From Bog-473 sp963809715 (GTDB lineage: Bacteria > Actinomycetota > Acidimicrobiia > Acidimicrobiales > RAAP-2), in NCBI GenBank assembly GCA_963809715.1, contig CAWEKO010000003.1, positions 372,001 to 436,000 on the forward strand: DNA of 64,000 bases, given 5' to 3'. Under the pieces are notes generated by a model, which was not told where the DNA came from, did no database searches, and was given only the letters and a program-made list of their open reading frames with translations. Positions 43,613 through 52,750 of the stretch are shown here, piece by piece. The position numbers and the translations under genes were made by a program. The first letter of the stretch is position 1, and every line of letters begins with the position of its first letter.

Positions 43613-44466
43613 CCGCGGAAGCGACGCGCCACCCGGCCCAGCTGTCGGTCGACGGACTGACGGTGCACTTCGGCGGCGTCCACGCCCTCAACGGCGTGAC
43701 TTTCAAAGCCGAACCGGGTGAGATCGTCGGGCTGATCGGGGCGAACGGCTCGGGAAAGACGACGACGCTCGACGTCGTCTCGGGCCTCGTGGCCCCCCAG
43801 GCCGGCACGGTGCGGCTCGACGGGATCGACCTGGCCGAGTACCTGCCCGAAGAGCGGCTCGGGGTCGGGATGGTGCGCTCCTTCCAGGACTGCCGGCTGT
43901 TTCCCGAGCTCACCGTCCTCGACGTGCTTCTCCTCAGCGAGGACGCTCGCTCCGAGGTTGCCGTGTTGTCGACCACGCTGCGGCTGCCCTGGGCGCGCCG
44001 GGCCGAGCGACGCAAGCAGGAGGCGGTCGAGCAGGTCATCGCCGGCTTCGGGCTGGAGCGGTTCCGGCACCACCGGACGGCCGAGCTCTCGACCGGCACC
44101 AGACGAGTCGTGGACCTGGCCTCGATCGTGCTGGCCAGGCCGCGTCTGCTTCTGCTCGACGAACCCACTGCCGGGATCGCCCAGCGCGAGGCCGAGGCGT
44201 TCGTCCCCCTCCTGCGCCGATTGCACCAGGTCGCGGACACCACCATCGTGCTGGTGGAGCACGATGTGCCTCTTGTCTTCGAGCTGTGCTCCACGGTGGT
44301 GGTCATGGAGTTGGGCCGCGTGGTGGCCGCGGGGCCGCCCGAGGAGGTCCGCGCAGATCCGAAGGCTCTGGCCGCCTACCTTGGTGCCAGCGACGAGGCC
44401 CTCATGGCCTCAGGTCCGATTGTCGGGAGCGGCCGGGGGGCAGCAGACCGAGGCGAAGGAGGATGA
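43609..44466 (+). CDS. LivG-type ABC transporter ATP-binding protein
   Basis: A 285-aa ATPase. Walker A is LIGANGSGKTTTLD, Walker B is LLLLDEPTAGIAQREAEAF and the H-loop VLVEHDVPLVF is present. The signature is unusual: ELSTGTRRVVDLASIVLARP in place of the canonical LSGGQ, with STGTR at the ATP-sandwich position. This may be normal for an actinobacterial LivG subgroup. It pairs with the LivF half of the fusion at 39383 to make the asymmetric ATPase pair. GTG 43609 overlaps the permease stop; its own stop overlaps the next ATG. Confidence 0.9.
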   Translation: MTAEATRHPAQLSVDGLTVHFGGVHALNGVTFKAEPGEIVGLIGANGSGKTTTLDVVSGLVAPQAGTVRLDGIDLAEYLPEERLGVGMVRSFQDCRLFPELTVLDVLLLSEDARSEVAVLSTTLRLPWARRAERRKQEAVEQVIAGFGLERFRHHRTAELSTGTRRVVDLASIVLARPRLLLLDEPTAGIAQREAEAFVPLLRRLHQVADTTIVLVEHDVPLVFELCSTVVVMELGRVVAAGPPEEVRADPKALAAYLGASDEALMASGPIVGSGRGAADRGEGG

Positions 44467-46034
44467 TGGAGGGGACGTTGGAGGTGGCGACGCGCCGGGG
44501 GCTGTTGCATCCCGTGGCCGCGCTGGGGCGGTCGTGGCGTCGGCTGCGCCGGCGACCGCGCGCCATGCAGGTCCGCACGGCGCTGATCATGGTGGCCATC
44601 GTGGTCGCCCTCATCGCCTGGCTGATGCTGGCGCCCTCGGGCACGCCGGGTGGGGGCGGCACCGCGGGAGCCGAGGAGGTCGCGACACAGGCCAGCTCCA
44701 CCCAGTCGAGCGCGGCGCCGACGCCGGTGAGCAAAGCCAGCACGAGCACGCGCGGGGTGACCGCGACCTCGGTCAACGTCGTCTTCCCGGTGGTCGCCAT
44801 CAACAGCCTGGCCGGCAAGGAAGGTTTCTCCGCCGACAAGGAGTTCAACGAGCAGGTCACGGTGATCCACCTCTATGTCGACCAGGTCAACAAGGCGGGC
44901 GGCGTCAACGGCCGCAAGATCAACCCCATCATCGTGCAGTTCGATCCCACCAACACCGCAAACATGCAATCGCTTTGCTCGCAGTGGACCCAGGGCAACC
45001 CGGCCGTCTTCGCCGTGGTCGACGGCATCGGCACCTGGACCGGGACGAACCAGCTGTGCGTGACCCAACAGGGCCACACCCCGATGATCAGCGCCTGGTC
45101 GACGGTCACCGATTGGACAAACCTCGGTTCGCCCTATCTGTGGTGGACCGGGCCCGACATGGCGCCCGTGCTCGACGCGACCGTGCAGTGGGGTCTGAGT
45201 TCGGGTCGACTCGGGCACGGCAAGAAAGTCGGAGTCGTTGTCTCCGACCAGGCCGCCGACCAGGCGGCGCTCAACGAGTACCTGATGCCGGACCTGAAGA
45301 AAGCGGGCATCTCCCCGTTGGTCGAGACGGTCGCGGCCAACCCGGACGAGACGTCGACCACCGGCTCGGAGGCCCAGCTGGCTGTCGAGCGCTTCAAATC
45401 GGGCGGCGTGCAGTCGGTCATTCCGCTGGTGCCCGAGAACGCGTTCTTTCCCTACATCGGGGCGGAGTCGTCGCAGCAGTACTACCCGCAGCTCCTGCTG
45501 AGCGACTACCAGTCCACGATTGACATCGCGCTCGGACTCATCCCGGTGCCCTACCTGAAGGCCCTGAACGGTCAGGAGGGCGTCACCACGGCGACGCTCG
45601 GCGGGATCGACGACGACCGGCCCCAGAGCCAAGGTGGCTATGACCCCGGCGTACGGTCCTGCTACACGACCTGGCACGCCTATCACCCCAAGCCCATCCC
45701 GGGCACGCTCTACCACTACATCGAGGAGCAGGGTCCGATTCAGGGCTGGTGCGGAGCCATCCGGCTCTTCGCCACCGCGGCCAAGAACGCCGGTCCGAAT
45801 CTGAACCGGCGGACCTTCGCCGAGGCCATGTCGAAGATCACCAACTATCCCGGGACGCTCTCGCCGGTGTGGAGCTTCGGGCCGACCAAGTTCTACGGGC
45901 CGTCCCAGTACCAAGTGGTCGAGGTGCACAACAACGTTCCGCAGTCGAAGCTCTGCAAAATGCCAAAGAGCGGCAAGCCGCAAGGCACCTGCTGGGTGAC
46001 GGTGCAGCCCTTCAAGCCGCTACCCACGGGTTGA
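44463..46034 (+). CDS. Liv-type substrate-binding protein with membrane anchor
   Basis: A 523-aa receptor of the type 1 periplasmic-binding fold. An N-terminal basic stretch (RRLRRRPRAM) is followed by a helix (about 38-58, ALIMVAIVVALIAWLM). Next come a Ser/Thr/Ala-rich linker and the binding domain, which contains HLYVDQVNKAGGVNGRKINP and the expected VVSDQAADQAALNEYL. No lipobox Cys is seen, so it is anchored by its signal helix rather than by lipid. It begins at ATG 44463, overlapping the LivG stop, and ends the operon. The ligand is not predictable; amino acids, amides or aromatic acids are possible. Confidence 0.88.
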   Translation: MMEGTLEVATRRGLLHPVAALGRSWRRLRRRPRAMQVRTALIMVAIVVALIAWLMLAPSGTPGGGGTAGAEEVATQASSTQSSAAPTPVSKASTSTRGVTATSVNVVFPVVAINSLAGKEGFSADKEFNEQVTVIHLYVDQVNKAGGVNGRKINPIIVQFDPTNTANMQSLCSQWTQGNPAVFAVVDGIGTWTGTNQLCVTQQGHTPMISAWSTVTDWTNLGSPYLWWTGPDMAPVLDATVQWGLSSGRLGHGKKVGVVVSDQAADQAALNEYLMPDLKKAGISPLVETVAANPDETSTTGSEAQLAVERFKSGGVQSVIPLVPENAFFPYIGAESSQQYYPQLLLSDYQSTIDIALGLIPVPYLKALNGQEGVTTATLGGIDDDRPQSQGGYDPGVRSCYTTWHAYHPKPIPGTLYHYIEEQGPIQGWCGAIRLFATAAKNAGPNLNRRTFAEAMSKITNYPGTLSPVWSFGPTKFYGPSQYQVVEVHNNVPQSKLCKMPKSGKPQGTCWVTVQPFKPLPTG

Positions 46035-46073
46035 CCCTGCGCGGCGCGCCCCAGGGCCGGCGGCGCGGGTCAC

Positions 46074-46907
46074 TCAGCCGAGCGGGCCCGGGCTGGGCGG
46101 CCGTCCCTCCAGGATGTCCTCGTGCCGCAGGGCGAGGGCGGGCTTCAACTCGGGGTGGGTGAGGATGTAGAAGGTGCCGTCGCGCAGCGCGTCGAACACC
46201 CGGTCGGCCACTGTCTGCGGGTCGATCCCGGCGTCCACCATGGCCTGGATGAACGAGATCCGCTCGGCCGCCGTCGCCGGGTCGTGCTCGGGAGCCCAGG
46301 CTGGCCGGCTGCGATCGGACCGGGCGATGCCCGTCTGGACGAAGCCCGGACAGAGCACCGAGACACCGATCGGGGCGCCGGCGGCCTGCAGGTCCTTGTA
46401 CAGGCTCTCGGACATGGCCACGACGGCGTGCTTCGTCGCGGTGTACGGCCCGAGGCCGGGGGTCGAGCTCAACCCGGCGATCGAGGCCGTGTTGACCACG
46501 TGGCCCTCGCCCTGTTCGAGGAGCAGGGGCACGAACGCGTTGATGCCGTGGATGACGCCCCAGAGATTGACGCCGAGGATCCAGCGCCACTCCTCCTCGG
46601 TGATCTCCCAGATCGGGCCGCCGAGGCCCACCCCGGCGTTGTTGTGCACCAGGTGGGCGCCGCCGAAGTGCTGCACGGTTCGGTCACGAAGGGCGCGGAC
46701 CGCGCCGGCATCGGAGACGTCGGTCAGCACGGCCAGGACATCGGCCCCATCGGCGGCCAGGGCGGCCGCGGTCTCCTCGAGTGCGCTCTCCTCGATGTCG
46801 GCCAGGACAACCTTCATGCCCTCTGCCGCCGCGCGCCAGGCCACCGCCTTGCCGATGCCGCTGGCCCCACCGGTGATCACGGCCACTTTGCCGGCCAAGT
46901 TCTCCAT
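46074..46907 (-). CDS. short-chain dehydrogenase/reductase
   Basis: A 277-aa SDR from ATG 46907 after GGAGGG. TGGASGIGKAVAWRAA binds the cofactor, VHNNAGVGL, VVNTASIAG and YTATKHAV (YxxxK) are all in place. The C-terminal part has a longer loop after PGFVQTGIAR than most SDRs. It converges on the ABC operon's last gene with 39 bp between. Substrate unknown. Confidence 0.88.
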   Translation of the reverse strand: MENLAGKVAVITGGASGIGKAVAWRAAAEGMKVVLADIEESALEETAAALAADGADVLAVLTDVSDAGAVRALRDRTVQHFGGAHLVHNNAGVGLGGPIWEITEEEWRWILGVNLWGVIHGINAFVPLLLEQGEGHVVNTASIAGLSSTPGLGPYTATKHAVVAMSESLYKDLQAAGAPIGVSVLCPGFVQTGIARSDRSRPAWAPEHDPATAAERISFIQAMVDAGIDPQTVADRVFDALRDGTFYILTHPELKPALALRHEDILEGRPPSPGPLG

Positions 46908-47002
46908 GTACCCTCCGTCGCTCCGGACCTCCCGGGCAGTCAAGCACGAACCGATCGGCTCAGGGTCCAGCCGGACGGTGGGGTCCGATGCTCATGGGCT
47001 TC

Positions 47003-47359
47003 TCATGGGTCCTGCAGCAGACCCAGGACGTTGCCGTCGGGGTCGGTGACGGTGGCCACCAGACGACCACCCCCGACGTCATGGGCCGGTTCATCGACCG
47101 TGGCGCCTGCTGCGATGACCTCTGCCAGTTTTGCCTCGATGTCCGACACCTCCCAGAAGGTCACGGGCGACGTCATCCCCTGAGGCCCACCTCCAGGGAC
47201 CAGCCCGATGTGTTGACCCCCGGCCTCGAAGCCGACGTAGTACTCCGAGTCGGCATCGGGGGGACCGCCGAGGAGCGCGCTGTAGACCGCCTTTGCGGCC
47301 GCCAAGTCGGTCACTGGATGCAGCACGATCTTGATTCCTTTGGTGGTAGAGCCGGTCAT
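47003..47359 (-). CDS. VOC/glyoxalase-like small protein
   Basis: A 118-aa protein of the vicinal-oxygen-chelate fold. The sequence KIVLHPVTDLAAAKAVYSALLG is typical of the first beta-alpha unit. A later VTDPDGNVLGLLQD has the D-P-x-G-N motif of the second unit. The metal-binding histidine and glutamate positions are not clear, so it may be a glyoxalase-like enzyme or a drug-binding protein. It stands alone between leftward genes. Confidence 0.75.
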   Translation of the reverse strand: MTGSTTKGIKIVLHPVTDLAAAKAVYSALLGGPPDADSEYYVGFEAGGQHIGLVPGGGPQGMTSPVTFWEVSDIEAKLAEVIAAGATVDEPAHDVGGGRLVATVTDPDGNVLGLLQDP

Positions 47360-47552
47360 GGTCGCTCCTCAGCGTCGTGGGTGACAATCGATCCGCTGTC
47401 GCACCGGGCCCGAGTCAACGCCGACGCCCGATGTCGACAACCGTCGCCTTGGCAATCTAACGGTGGCCTCTGGAGCGAAGCTTCTCTATTTCTGATCGGT
47501 TCTGCCGCCACCCCGGGACGCAACCACTGCTGTGGGAGGGCGACCGAACGGG

Positions 47553-48149
47553 TTAGAGAAACGACAGGCTGCCGGCCTCGATGAGGACCAAAACCCCGAT
47601 GGCACAAAGGAGCACGGGCACGGCGACCACACCGAGCCGGGCCATGAAGTCGCGGGCTCGCGGGTGGGTGCCGCTGCGGAGGGCGATCATGGTGACCGCA
47701 ACCTCGCCGACGGCGAACACGAGCACGATGATGCCGATGCGAGCGACACCGCCCACCCGGAACAGGGGGATGTAGGTGGCGAGGTTGTCGCCGCCGGCCG
47801 CGATGGTCACGAGCAGGGCGGCCGTAAAGCCGCTCCCCACGGCCCGGCGGCGCACCACTGCGTCATCCGTCGTGGCGCGCAGGCGGAGCAGGCCCCGCAG
47901 ACCGAGTGCCAGGGGGACCAGGCCGAGCAGGCCGACCACTTTGGGAGAGAACTCAATGAGCACTGCCGCCGCCGCCGCGGCGAGCGCCACGACCGCTGTG
48001 AAGCCCACGACCTGCCCCGCGGCGATGCGATGGGCGCGCTGGGGCGGGGAGCCGGCGATGAGCGCGGAGGTCACCACGGCGTTGTCGATGTTGGTCCCGA
48101 TGAAGGCCACCGCGGCGATCCCGGCCTCGGCCGCCAGGTCCGCGCTCAG
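47553..48149 (-). CDS. CadD-like membrane transporter (cadmium-resistance family), start uncertain
   Basis: About 198 aa with five or six helices. The N-terminal FIGTNIDNAVVTSALIAG and the later TIAAGGDNLATYIPLFRVGG are the paired motifs of the CadD family. The family is linked to cadmium or quaternary-ammonium tolerance. No ATG or GTG fits the expected beginning. CTG 48149, which overlaps the TauD stop (CTGA), would start 15 residues before the motif, and an internal GTG lies at about residue 13. It follows the TauD gene directly and is probably co-transcribed with it. Confidence 0.68.
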   Translation of the reverse strand: MSADLAAEAGIAAVAFIGTNIDNAVVTSALIAGSPPQRAHRIAAGQVVGFTAVVALAAAAAAVLIEFSPKVVGLLGLVPLALGLRGLLRLRATTDDAVVRRRAVGSGFTAALLVTIAAGGDNLATYIPLFRVGGVARIGIIVLVFAVGEVAVTMIALRSGTHPRARDFMARLGVVAVPVLLCAIGVLVLIEAGSLSFL

Positions 48150-49030
48150 GAGGGGGGCAACGGCATGGCCGGCCCGTAGGGCTTGTCGCCGCGCAAGGTC
48201 ACCCGGTGGGCATAGCGGCCGGCGTCGCCGTAGTCGTCGAGGGCGTAGTGCAAGGTGGCCCGGTTGTCCCAGAACGCGACTGATCCCGCCCGCCAGCGGA
48301 ACCGGCAGGTGTACTCCGGCTTGATGCAGTGGTGGTAGAGCATCTCGAGGATCGCGTTGCTCTCGTTGTCCGACATCCCGAAGAGTTGGCGAGTGAACTG
48401 GCGGTTCACGAAGAGCCCGTTGCGACGGTTCTCCGGGTGGGTGCGCACGACCGGGTGCAGGGCCGGCAGCAGCTTCTCCTGCCGTGTGCCGTCCCACTCG
48501 TATCCGCCGCGCTCCGCCACGTCGGCCGCGAACCATGGGTCGTGGTGGATGGCGATCAGCTTGTCGCACATCTCCCGGACCGGCTCGGCCAGCCCGTCGT
48601 AGGCGTCCTGCAGACTGGCCCACATGGTGTCGCCGCCGACCTCGGGCGCCTCGAGCATGTAGAGGATGGAGCCCATGGCCGGGGTCTGCAGGAAGGTGAC
48701 GTCGGTGTGCCACCAGCTGGCCCTGTCCACCCGGCCGTCGATGGCCAGCACCTCGGAGCTCTCCTCGATGGAGGGCAGCACGGGGTGTGCCTCGGTCACG
48801 GTGCCGAATTGGCGGGCGAAGTCGGCCTGCTGATCGGCCGTGAGCGACTGGTCCCGGAAGAAGATGACGTGGTGGGTCGTCCAGGCGTCGCGTATGGCGG
48901 CGACCACCTCGGGGGCGAGGGGGGCCGAAATGTCCACGCCGCTGATCTCGGCCCCGATATCGGGGGAGATGGGGTGGACGCCGATGCTGGTGGCGAGGGT
49001 CACGGTCCAATTGTGCACGGCTGGCGCCAT
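48146..49030 (-). CDS. TauD/TfdA-family Fe(II)/2-oxoglutarate-dependent dioxygenase
   Basis: A 294-aa dioxygenase. The iron ligands are His108 and Asp110 (SWWHTDVTF) and His275 (YAHRVTLRG), with the 2-oxoglutarate-binding arginine shortly after. HHVIFFRDQSLTADQQADFA is a characteristic N-terminal block. Members oxidise taurine, alkyl sulfates, phenoxyacetates and other compounds; the substrate cannot be told. ATG 49030 is used although GAGGAG touches it directly; GTG 49018 is the alternative. The stop overlaps the CadD-like gene. Confidence 0.9.
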   Translation of the reverse strand: MAPAVHNWTVTLATSIGVHPISPDIGAEISGVDISAPLAPEVVAAIRDAWTTHHVIFFRDQSLTADQQADFARQFGTVTEAHPVLPSIEESSEVLAIDGRVDRASWWHTDVTFLQTPAMGSILYMLEAPEVGGDTMWASLQDAYDGLAEPVREMCDKLIAIHHDPWFAADVAERGGYEWDGTRQEKLLPALHPVVRTHPENRRNGLFVNRQFTRQLFGMSDNESNAILEMLYHHCIKPEYTCRFRWRAGSVAFWDNRATLHYALDDYGDAGRYAHRVTLRGDKPYGPAMPLPPS

Positions 49031-49108
49031 CTCCTCAATCCGTCCCGCCCCGCCCACCACGCCTACATTGTCCGTCCACCACACGACCAGCAGACGAAAG
49101 GGTCCGTC

Positions 49109-50170
49109 ATGAGCGATGACAACGGTGCAGGCGAGCTCGTCCTGACTCCGCCGGCTCGCAATTACTCGCCCTGGTACCAATGGATGACCCGGCTGAACGC
49201 CACCATTCACGAGGATCCCCTGCCCGAAGGCGATCCCGAGTCGTTCGGTCTGTGGCTCGAGCGCCGGCGCCGCGTCCTGGCCGAGCTGCTCGGCCCCGAA
49301 CCCGAGCCGGTGCCGCTCGACCTCGAGACGCTCGAGTCCACCCAGTGCGACGGGTATCGCCGGGACAAGGTCGTCTTCGACAGCGAGGACACCATGTCGG
49401 TGCCCGCCTACCTGCTCGTGCCGGACTCCCGCGCCGAGGGTGCACCCGGGGCCGCCGTCCTGGCCTGCCATGGCCACGGACCGGGGAAGTCACAGGCCGT
49501 AGGTCTCGCGCACACCGACATGCCCAACGCCGACTACGCGCTCCAGCTGGCCCGTCGGGGCTACCTCGTCCTCGCTCCCGATCTGCGCTGCTTCGGCGAG
49601 CGCCTCGACTGGACGCCCGAGGACCACTACGCCTGCGACACCAACCTGGTGCACGCGACCATGGCGGGCTGGAACCCGTTGGCCCAGAACGTCTGGGACC
49701 TGCGGCGCTGCCTCGACGTCCTCGAGCAGCACGCGCTGGTCGACCCTGCCCGCATGGGCATGGTGGGGATCTCTTATGGCGGCACGGTCACGTTGTTCAC
49801 CGCGGCTATTGACGACCGGGTGGCCGCCGCCGTCGTCAGCGGGTATTTCTCGTCATGGGCCGAGTCCCACAAAATGCCGTGGAACATGTGCGGGTCCCAG
49901 GTCATGGTGGGCATGCTCGGGCGGCTCGAGCACGAGGACCTCGGGGCGCTCGTCGCGCCCAGGCCACTCCTCGTCGAGAGTGGTACCGAGGACTATCTCT
50001 TCCCGGTGGCGACCGCGACGGAGTCGGTCCGGCGCACCCGCCTCGTCTACGACAGCGAAGGAGCGGGGGACCGGTTGGCGCACGACATCTTCGAGGGCGA
50101 GCACCAGTGGCATGGGACCGAGGCCCTTCCTTTTCTGGACCGCTGGCTCGGTCACGACCCCGCGGCGTGA
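49109..50170 (+). CDS. alpha/beta hydrolase (dienelactone-hydrolase or acetylxylan-esterase-like)
   Basis: A 353-aa esterase-type hydrolase with an N-terminal lid of about 70 residues. The oxyanion region is LACHGHGPGKS, the nucleophile serine is in GMVGISYGGTVTLF, and the acid/histidine pair lies in VESGTEDYLFPV and FEGEHQWHG. This order is that of Abhydrolase_7/dienelactone-type carboxylesterases. It is divergent from the dioxygenase gene, 78 bp apart. An aromatic-ester or lactone substrate is possible but not shown. Confidence 0.85.
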   Translation: MSDDNGAGELVLTPPARNYSPWYQWMTRLNATIHEDPLPEGDPESFGLWLERRRRVLAELLGPEPEPVPLDLETLESTQCDGYRRDKVVFDSEDTMSVPAYLLVPDSRAEGAPGAAVLACHGHGPGKSQAVGLAHTDMPNADYALQLARRGYLVLAPDLRCFGERLDWTPEDHYACDTNLVHATMAGWNPLAQNVWDLRRCLDVLEQHALVDPARMGMVGISYGGTVTLFTAAIDDRVAAAVVSGYFSSWAESHKMPWNMCGSQVMVGMLGRLEHEDLGALVAPRPLLVESGTEDYLFPVATATESVRRTRLVYDSEGAGDRLAHDIFEGEHQWHGTEALPFLDRWLGHDPAA

Positions 50171-50391
50171 TCGCTCAGGCCGGCTGATCTCCATCTTGGG
50201 TCTTCGCGGCCGCGCCCCTCGACCGCAGGGAGCACCCGGATCTCCGGCGCAGAACCGTACGCTGCACCCAGCGCCCTGTCGTAGCCCTCGGCTGCGTGTT
50301 GGTTGCCGTGTGCTCGCTGGGAGACGGGGGATGGGGCATGCTGCGCTGATGGTCCCGCCATTCTGCAGTCGCGCCCCCGATCTGGGCTGAC

Positions 50392-50934
50392 GTGCCCATC
50401 GAGCCCGACAGCAAGGACTGGACCTGGGTCCTCGAGCGACCTTGTCCCGAATGCGGGTTCGACGCCTCGACCTTCCCGGCCGCCGAGGTGGCCGCGCTGA
50501 TCCGCTCCAACGCCGTCGCCTGGGAGCGGCTGCTCTCGGGACAGCCCGACGATCTGCGCCGCCGCCCGGGCGACGAGCGCTGGTCGCCTCTCGAGTACGC
50601 CTGTCACGTGCGCGATGTCTGCCGCCTCTATGACGAACGCCTCGACCTCATGCTCCGCGACGACGATCCCCTCTATGCCAACTGGGACCAGGACGCCACC
50701 GCGGCCGAGGACGACTACAACGCACAGGACCCGTCGACCGTGGCTACTGAGCTGCGCAGTGCCGCGCTCGGGCTGGCCGAGGCGTTCGACCAGGTCGAGG
50801 GGGCGCAATGGCAGCGCACGGGCCGGCGCAGCGACGGCGCCGAGTTCACCGTCGACTCCTTCAGCCGCTACCTGGTGCACGACCCGGTCCACCATCTCTT
50901 CGACGTGACGGGGGAGCGGGTTCCCTCAGTGTGA
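50392..50934 (+). CDS. DinB-superfamily protein
   Basis: A 180-aa four-helix protein of the DinB/YfiT type. The metal-binding histidines lie in RWSPLEYACHVRDVCRLY and near the end in YLVHDPVHHLFD. An N-terminal block PCPECGFDASTF, with two cysteines, is an actinobacterial addition. Family members are thiol-dependent transferases or metal-binding proteins, for example mycothiol- or bacillithiol-linked. The role here is unknown. GTG 50392 is used; 222 bp upstream has no gene. Confidence 0.78.
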   Translation: MPIEPDSKDWTWVLERPCPECGFDASTFPAAEVAALIRSNAVAWERLLSGQPDDLRRRPGDERWSPLEYACHVRDVCRLYDERLDLMLRDDDPLYANWDQDATAAEDDYNAQDPSTVATELRSAALGLAEAFDQVEGAQWQRTGRRSDGAEFTVDSFSRYLVHDPVHHLFDVTGERVPSV

Positions 50935-50981
50935 GCCGCCCAGTCTTCTGACGTCGGGCCCGGCGCGGCTCGTCCGTTTCG

Positions 50982-51749
50982 TCAGAGCAGCCGGGCCGAG
51001 TCCGGATCGAGGTGGATCGTGGCGTGGTCGATCGTGCGCAGCGCCGTGGCCGGACAGCTGGTGGCCACTGGTGCGGTCAGGGCGGCTCGTACCGGCTCGG
51101 CCTTGCGTGCCTCGGGGACGATGGCCAGCACCTGGCCCGCCCGGAGCAGCGCCGGGACGGTCACCGTGATGGCCCGGGCCGGCACCGCGTCGGGGTCGGG
51201 GAAATGGCCCTCGTTGACCTGTTGGGCCCGGCATGCTTGGTCGAGCTCGACCACCTTGACGTCGAGCGGGTCGTCGAAGTCGGCCACCGGCGGATCGTTG
51301 AAGGCGAGATGCCCGTTCTCCCCGATCCCGAGACAGCACAGGTCCAACGGGTGTGTCCGCAACAGGTCGGCGTAGCGCCGGCACTCGGCCTCCGGGTCAC
51401 CCAGACCCGCGACGTAGAACGCCTCCTTCGGATGGGCGTGCTCGACGATGCGCTCGCGGATCCAGCGCCCGAAGCCGGCTCTGTGGTCCGGTCCCACCCC
51501 GACGTACTCGTCCATGTGGAAGACGACGGTCTCGGCCCAGGGCACGCCAGGGGTGTGCCCGACCAAGGCGGCGACGAAGGCCAGCTGTGAGTTGCCCGTG
51601 GCGAACATGGCGTGCACCACGCCCCGTGCGGCCACCGCAGCCCGCATCACCTCGGCCGCCTGGTCGGCCGCCGCCCGCGCCATGCTCGCCTGGTCGGGAT
51701 GCACGAGCACGGTGGCCCCGTCCTCGGTCCATGTGCGGGTCTTCTTCAT
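50982..51749 (-). CDS. glucosamine-6-phosphate deaminase/isomerase (NagB-like)
   Basis: A 255-aa NagB-family protein starting at ATG 51749. FHMDEYVGV holds the catalytic Asp and GIGENGHLAFNDP the His/Glu pair; AMFATGNSQLAF is the phosphate-binding loop. The enzyme turns glucosamine-6-phosphate into fructose-6-phosphate and ammonia, or is a related 6-phosphogluconolactonase-like isomerase. It converges with the DinB gene and is divergent from the dehydratase gene, 41 bp away. Length matches the family. Confidence 0.87.
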   Translation of the reverse strand: MKKTRTWTEDGATVLVHPDQASMARAAADQAAEVMRAAVAARGVVHAMFATGNSQLAFVAALVGHTPGVPWAETVVFHMDEYVGVGPDHRAGFGRWIRERIVEHAHPKEAFYVAGLGDPEAECRRYADLLRTHPLDLCCLGIGENGHLAFNDPPVADFDDPLDVKVVELDQACRAQQVNEGHFPDPDAVPARAITVTVPALLRAGQVLAIVPEARKAEPVRAALTAPVATSCPATALRTIDHATIHLDPDSARLL

Positions 51750-51790
51750 GTCGGTCAGCTTGCCAGCCGCGGCGCGGCCAGACTGGATTC

Positions 51791-52750
51791 GTGCGCGACG
51801 TGGCGATCCCCGGTCCCGCCCACCTCGAAGGAGCGTCGAAGGCGGTCCGGAGGTTCCTTGCACCGACGCCGGTGGTGGAAGCGCCCCAGCTTGGATCGAC
51901 CGTGGCGGTCAAGGTGGAGACGGTGCAGCCCACCGGCTCGTTCAAGGTGCGGGGCGGCCTGGCCGCCGTCTCGGCCACGCTCGAGGACGAGCCCGGCCGG
52001 GCCGTGGTCGCCTCGTCAGCCGGCAATCACGGGCTGGGACTGGCGTACGCCGCCTCCAAGCTGGGAGCGCGGGTGACGGTGGTCGTGCCCACGGGCGCCT
52101 CGGCCGCCAAGGTGTCGGCCCTGCGCCAGTTCGATGTCCGCCTCGTCCTCCATGGCGAGGGCTACAGCGAGGCCGAGGCCCACGCGCTGGAGCTGGCCGC
52201 GGCCGAGGGCAGCCGCTACGTGTCTCCCTACAACGACCCTGACGTCATCGCCGGCCAGTCCACCGTGGCCGGCGAGCTGCTGGACCAGGTGCCCGGACTG
52301 GGCACCGTGGTGGTCCCGTGCGGAGGCGGCGGCCTGCTGGCCGGCGTGATCCTGGGCTTCGAAGGCACGGGCGTCCGGGTGGTCGGCGTCGAGTCCGAGG
52401 CATCCCCGTCCATGAGCGCCGCGCTTGCCGCCGGGTCCATCGTCCCGATCCACGTCGAACCGACCGTGGCCGACGGCCTGGCCGGGAACCTCGAGCCGGG
52501 GGCCGTGACACTGCGCATCGCACTGGACCATCAGGTCGAGGTGCGCACGGTGAGCGAAGCCGACATCCGTTCCGCCATGGCGTTCTCGGCCCACAAGATG
52601 GGGCTGGTGCTCGAGGGCGCCGGTGCGGTCGGGGTGGCCGCCCTCCGGTCGGGCGTCATCACCCCCGACGCCGACGACGCGCCCACCGTGGTGCTCCTCA
52701 CCGGCCGCAACGTGGCGCCGAATCTCTTGTCCGAGGTCCTGCATGCCTGA
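51791..52750 (+). CDS. PLP-dependent threonine/serine dehydratase-like protein
   Basis: A 319-aa fold-type II PLP enzyme. The PLP lysine is in QPTGSFKVRGGLAAV, with SSAGNHGLGLAYAA, the phosphate loop VVPCGGGGLLAGV and VVGVESEASPSM following. It lacks the C-terminal regulatory domain of IlvA and is close to catabolic threonine/serine ammonia-lyases. It removes ammonia from Thr or Ser to give 2-oxobutyrate or pyruvate. GTG 51791 is chosen. The next gene's ATG lies 8 bp inside its end. Confidence 0.83.
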   Translation: MRDVAIPGPAHLEGASKAVRRFLAPTPVVEAPQLGSTVAVKVETVQPTGSFKVRGGLAAVSATLEDEPGRAVVASSAGNHGLGLAYAASKLGARVTVVVPTGASAAKVSALRQFDVRLVLHGEGYSEAEAHALELAAAEGSRYVSPYNDPDVIAGQSTVAGELLDQVPGLGTVVVPCGGGGLLAGVILGFEGTGVRVVGVESEASPSMSAALAAGSIVPIHVEPTVADGLAGNLEPGAVTLRIALDHQVEVRTVSEADIRSAMAFSAHKMGLVLEGAGAVGVAALRSGVITPDADDAPTVVLLTGRNVAPNLLSEVLHA

